Below, piece by piece: positions 62,639 through 64,000 of a stretch of DNA of 64,000 nucleotides; the first letter of the stretch is position 1, and each line of letters opens with the position of its first letter. Both the position numbers and the translations under genes were made by a program. The notes beneath the pieces were generated by a model that had not been told where the DNA came from, searched no databases, and saw nothing but the letters and a program-made list of their open reading frames with translations. The DNA comes from Sycobia sp. Sy_11 (taxonomy: Eukaryota > Arthropoda > Insecta > Hymenoptera > Epichrysomallidae), in the NCBI GenBank assembly GCA_018907035.1, contig JACCIC010000022.1, positions 1,240,501 through 1,304,500 on the forward strand, in the 5' to 3' direction.

Positions 62639-63934
62639 ATGGATAACAAGGTCGGCGCAATTTTTGCGTTGCTCAGCATCGCCTTCCTCAGCATCGTTCA
62701 AGCTCGTATGTATATATATATATAGTATTAATATTCATTTGTTTACAATCTTTTTCGACATCTTGAGAATTATCTTATAAGATTGTTATTCAATTGCCAT
62801 TTAATGGATAAAGATAAAGTTAGAGTCTTCGCAATGCAAAACCGGTTGTTTTTTGAGAAATTAAAATGAAACATTATGTAAAAATCCAAAGTTAATGAAT
62901 AATGTAATATGATTCAAATTAAAATATGTTTGTTTTTTCGATAAAGGCTTATCGTTATTTACAATGAATTTTCACATTATCATTATGAAAGTCAAATAAA
63001 TAGAAAATAAATACAGTAATAACTAAATTTTTATCATTACTATTCATTAAAAAATGATTATGTAATATTTAGTTCGCTTAGTAAATAATACTCATGTAGT
63101 GTAGTATGTTATAGTGTATTATTACATTTTTATCAATATGGATTTGATATGTACGCTATATTAGTGAAACGTTCTCTTTATTTTTATTTCATTTTAATTT
63201 ATTATTAAAAATAGCTTTTTAAGCGATTAAATTTTTATAATTTTATTAGATTAAATATATTTTGTAATGCATACAAAGACAATAAATATGACAATGTATT
63301 ATATTGCCTTTGATATTTTATTGTACATGATAGTTAAGAAATATAATCGAAGTCATAATAACATTAAAAATTCTTCGTTTTTTTCCAGAAAATCTGTGCC
63401 GAACACCTGCTAACGAGGTGGGTTATTGCATTAATTTGAAGCGGTGCTCAGAACTCCTCTCAATCCTGACACAGACGCCTCGAACTCCGCAAAGCCTGGA
63501 CTTTTTGAAACGTAGCCACTGTGGTTTTGAGAATAGAGATCCTCTGGTTTGTTGTGTCGATCGCAGTAACAACGCTGGACGACAAAATCAAGATTTTTCT
63601 CCTTCAACTAGTCCATATCCTACTAGACCGAATTATCCAGGTAACAACAACGGCAACAGCAATAATTTCAATAACGGAAACAACAATAACGGCAACAGCA
63701 ACAATAACTTCAATAATGGAAACAACAATAACGGGAACACCAACAATAACTTCAATAACGGAAACAACAATAACGGAAACACCAACAATAACAATAACAA
63801 CAATAATGGTGCCAGTTACACGAGCAATTTATTGCCGACTGAATGTGGCGAGGATCTTTCGAATAGGATTGTCGGAGGAAATGTCACGGCACTCGATGAG
63901 TTCCCCTGGATGGCTCTGCTCGAGTACCGGAAGC
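62639..63934 (+). CDS. CLIP-domain serine protease, 5' part (runs off the right edge)
   Basis: Exon 1 (62639-62705) encodes MDNKVGAIFALLSIAFLSIV..A, a signal peptide, and ends in phase 1 before donor GTATGT. Exon 2 (63389-63934), after TTTTTTTCCAG, begins QNLCRTPANEVGYCINLKRC and reads a CLIP domain with six Cys (C..., C, C, SHCGF, VCC). Then comes an Asn/Gly repeat linker, and the protease start LPTECGEDLSNRIVGGNVTA with the R-IVGG activation site, up to DEFPWMALLEYRK. The exon ends before donor GTAAGT (63935). The His-Asp-Ser triad lies beyond the window. Such haemolymph zymogens act in melanisation, Toll activation or clotting cascades; cleavage before an Arg-Ile bond suggests a trypsin-like activator. 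Which of these it serves cannot be told. Confidence 0.95.
63643..63810 (+). repeat. Coding 42-bp tandem repeat (Asn/Gly linker)
   Basis: About 3.5 copies of a 14-aa unit of the form NNNNGN(S/T)NNNFNNG between the CLIP and protease domains, copies nearly identical. This kind of repeat changes copy number easily. Confidence 0.9.
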
Positions 63935-64000
63935 GTAAGTATTCTCGCAAAATTACGATATACGCATGTCTTATCATCATTTGATTATATGAACGATAGC

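Overview
The window is eukaryotic nuclear DNA, most likely from an insect and probably a hymenopteran. The evidence is very AT-rich spacer DNA with many (TA)n tracts, short GT-AG introns, insect-type housekeeping genes, a CLIP-domain serine protease, and a dense mix of insect transposon families (Copia, Gypsy, BEL/Pao, mariner, LINE, Helitron, Mutator-like). The order-level call is inference.

Layout of host genes: (1) an InaF-motif membrane protein on + (exons 2251-2659 and 6236-6501); (2) the intronless ribosome-biogenesis factor UTP25/Def on - (7193-9604); (3) proteasome subunit alpha type-4 on + (exons 33239-33241, 33514-34141, 34436-34578); (4) the Mediator kinase CDK8 on - (11 exons, 39633 down to 37210); (5) the start of a secreted CLIP-domain serine protease on + (exons 62639-62705 and 63389-63934), cut by the right edge. 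All splice junctions were read by hand and keep frame.

Layout of mobile DNA: a complete but mutated Ty1/copia element with both LTRs, target duplication and a long initiator-Met-tRNA primer site (10461-17195, -); a Gypsy remnant (about 19440-23180, -); a second Gypsy pol tail (about 26000-26400, -); a decayed mariner (27733 to about 28760, +); a Gypsy LTR-like region plus gag remnant (28948-32222, +); Mutator-like and LINE-gag scraps (40900-41806, +); a mariner with both inverted repeats and TA duplication (42834-44022, -); a BEL/Pao remnant (about 44200-46130, +); foldback elements (46448-47352); tRNA-like SINE heads (about 24080 and 48446); a Helitron Rep remnant (about 49300-50330, -); and a near full-length LINE (50610-55543, -).

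The most unusual content is two arrays of structured repeats inside the transposon-rich belt. At 25417-25728 three units each have a long closing stem enclosing two hairpins with a shared 7-nt loop. At 29346-29543 three units each have a closing stem, an inner stem and a conserved capped loop. In both arrays the loops are conserved while the stems change in compensatory fashion, which is direct covariation evidence for selected RNA structure. I do not recognise either family.
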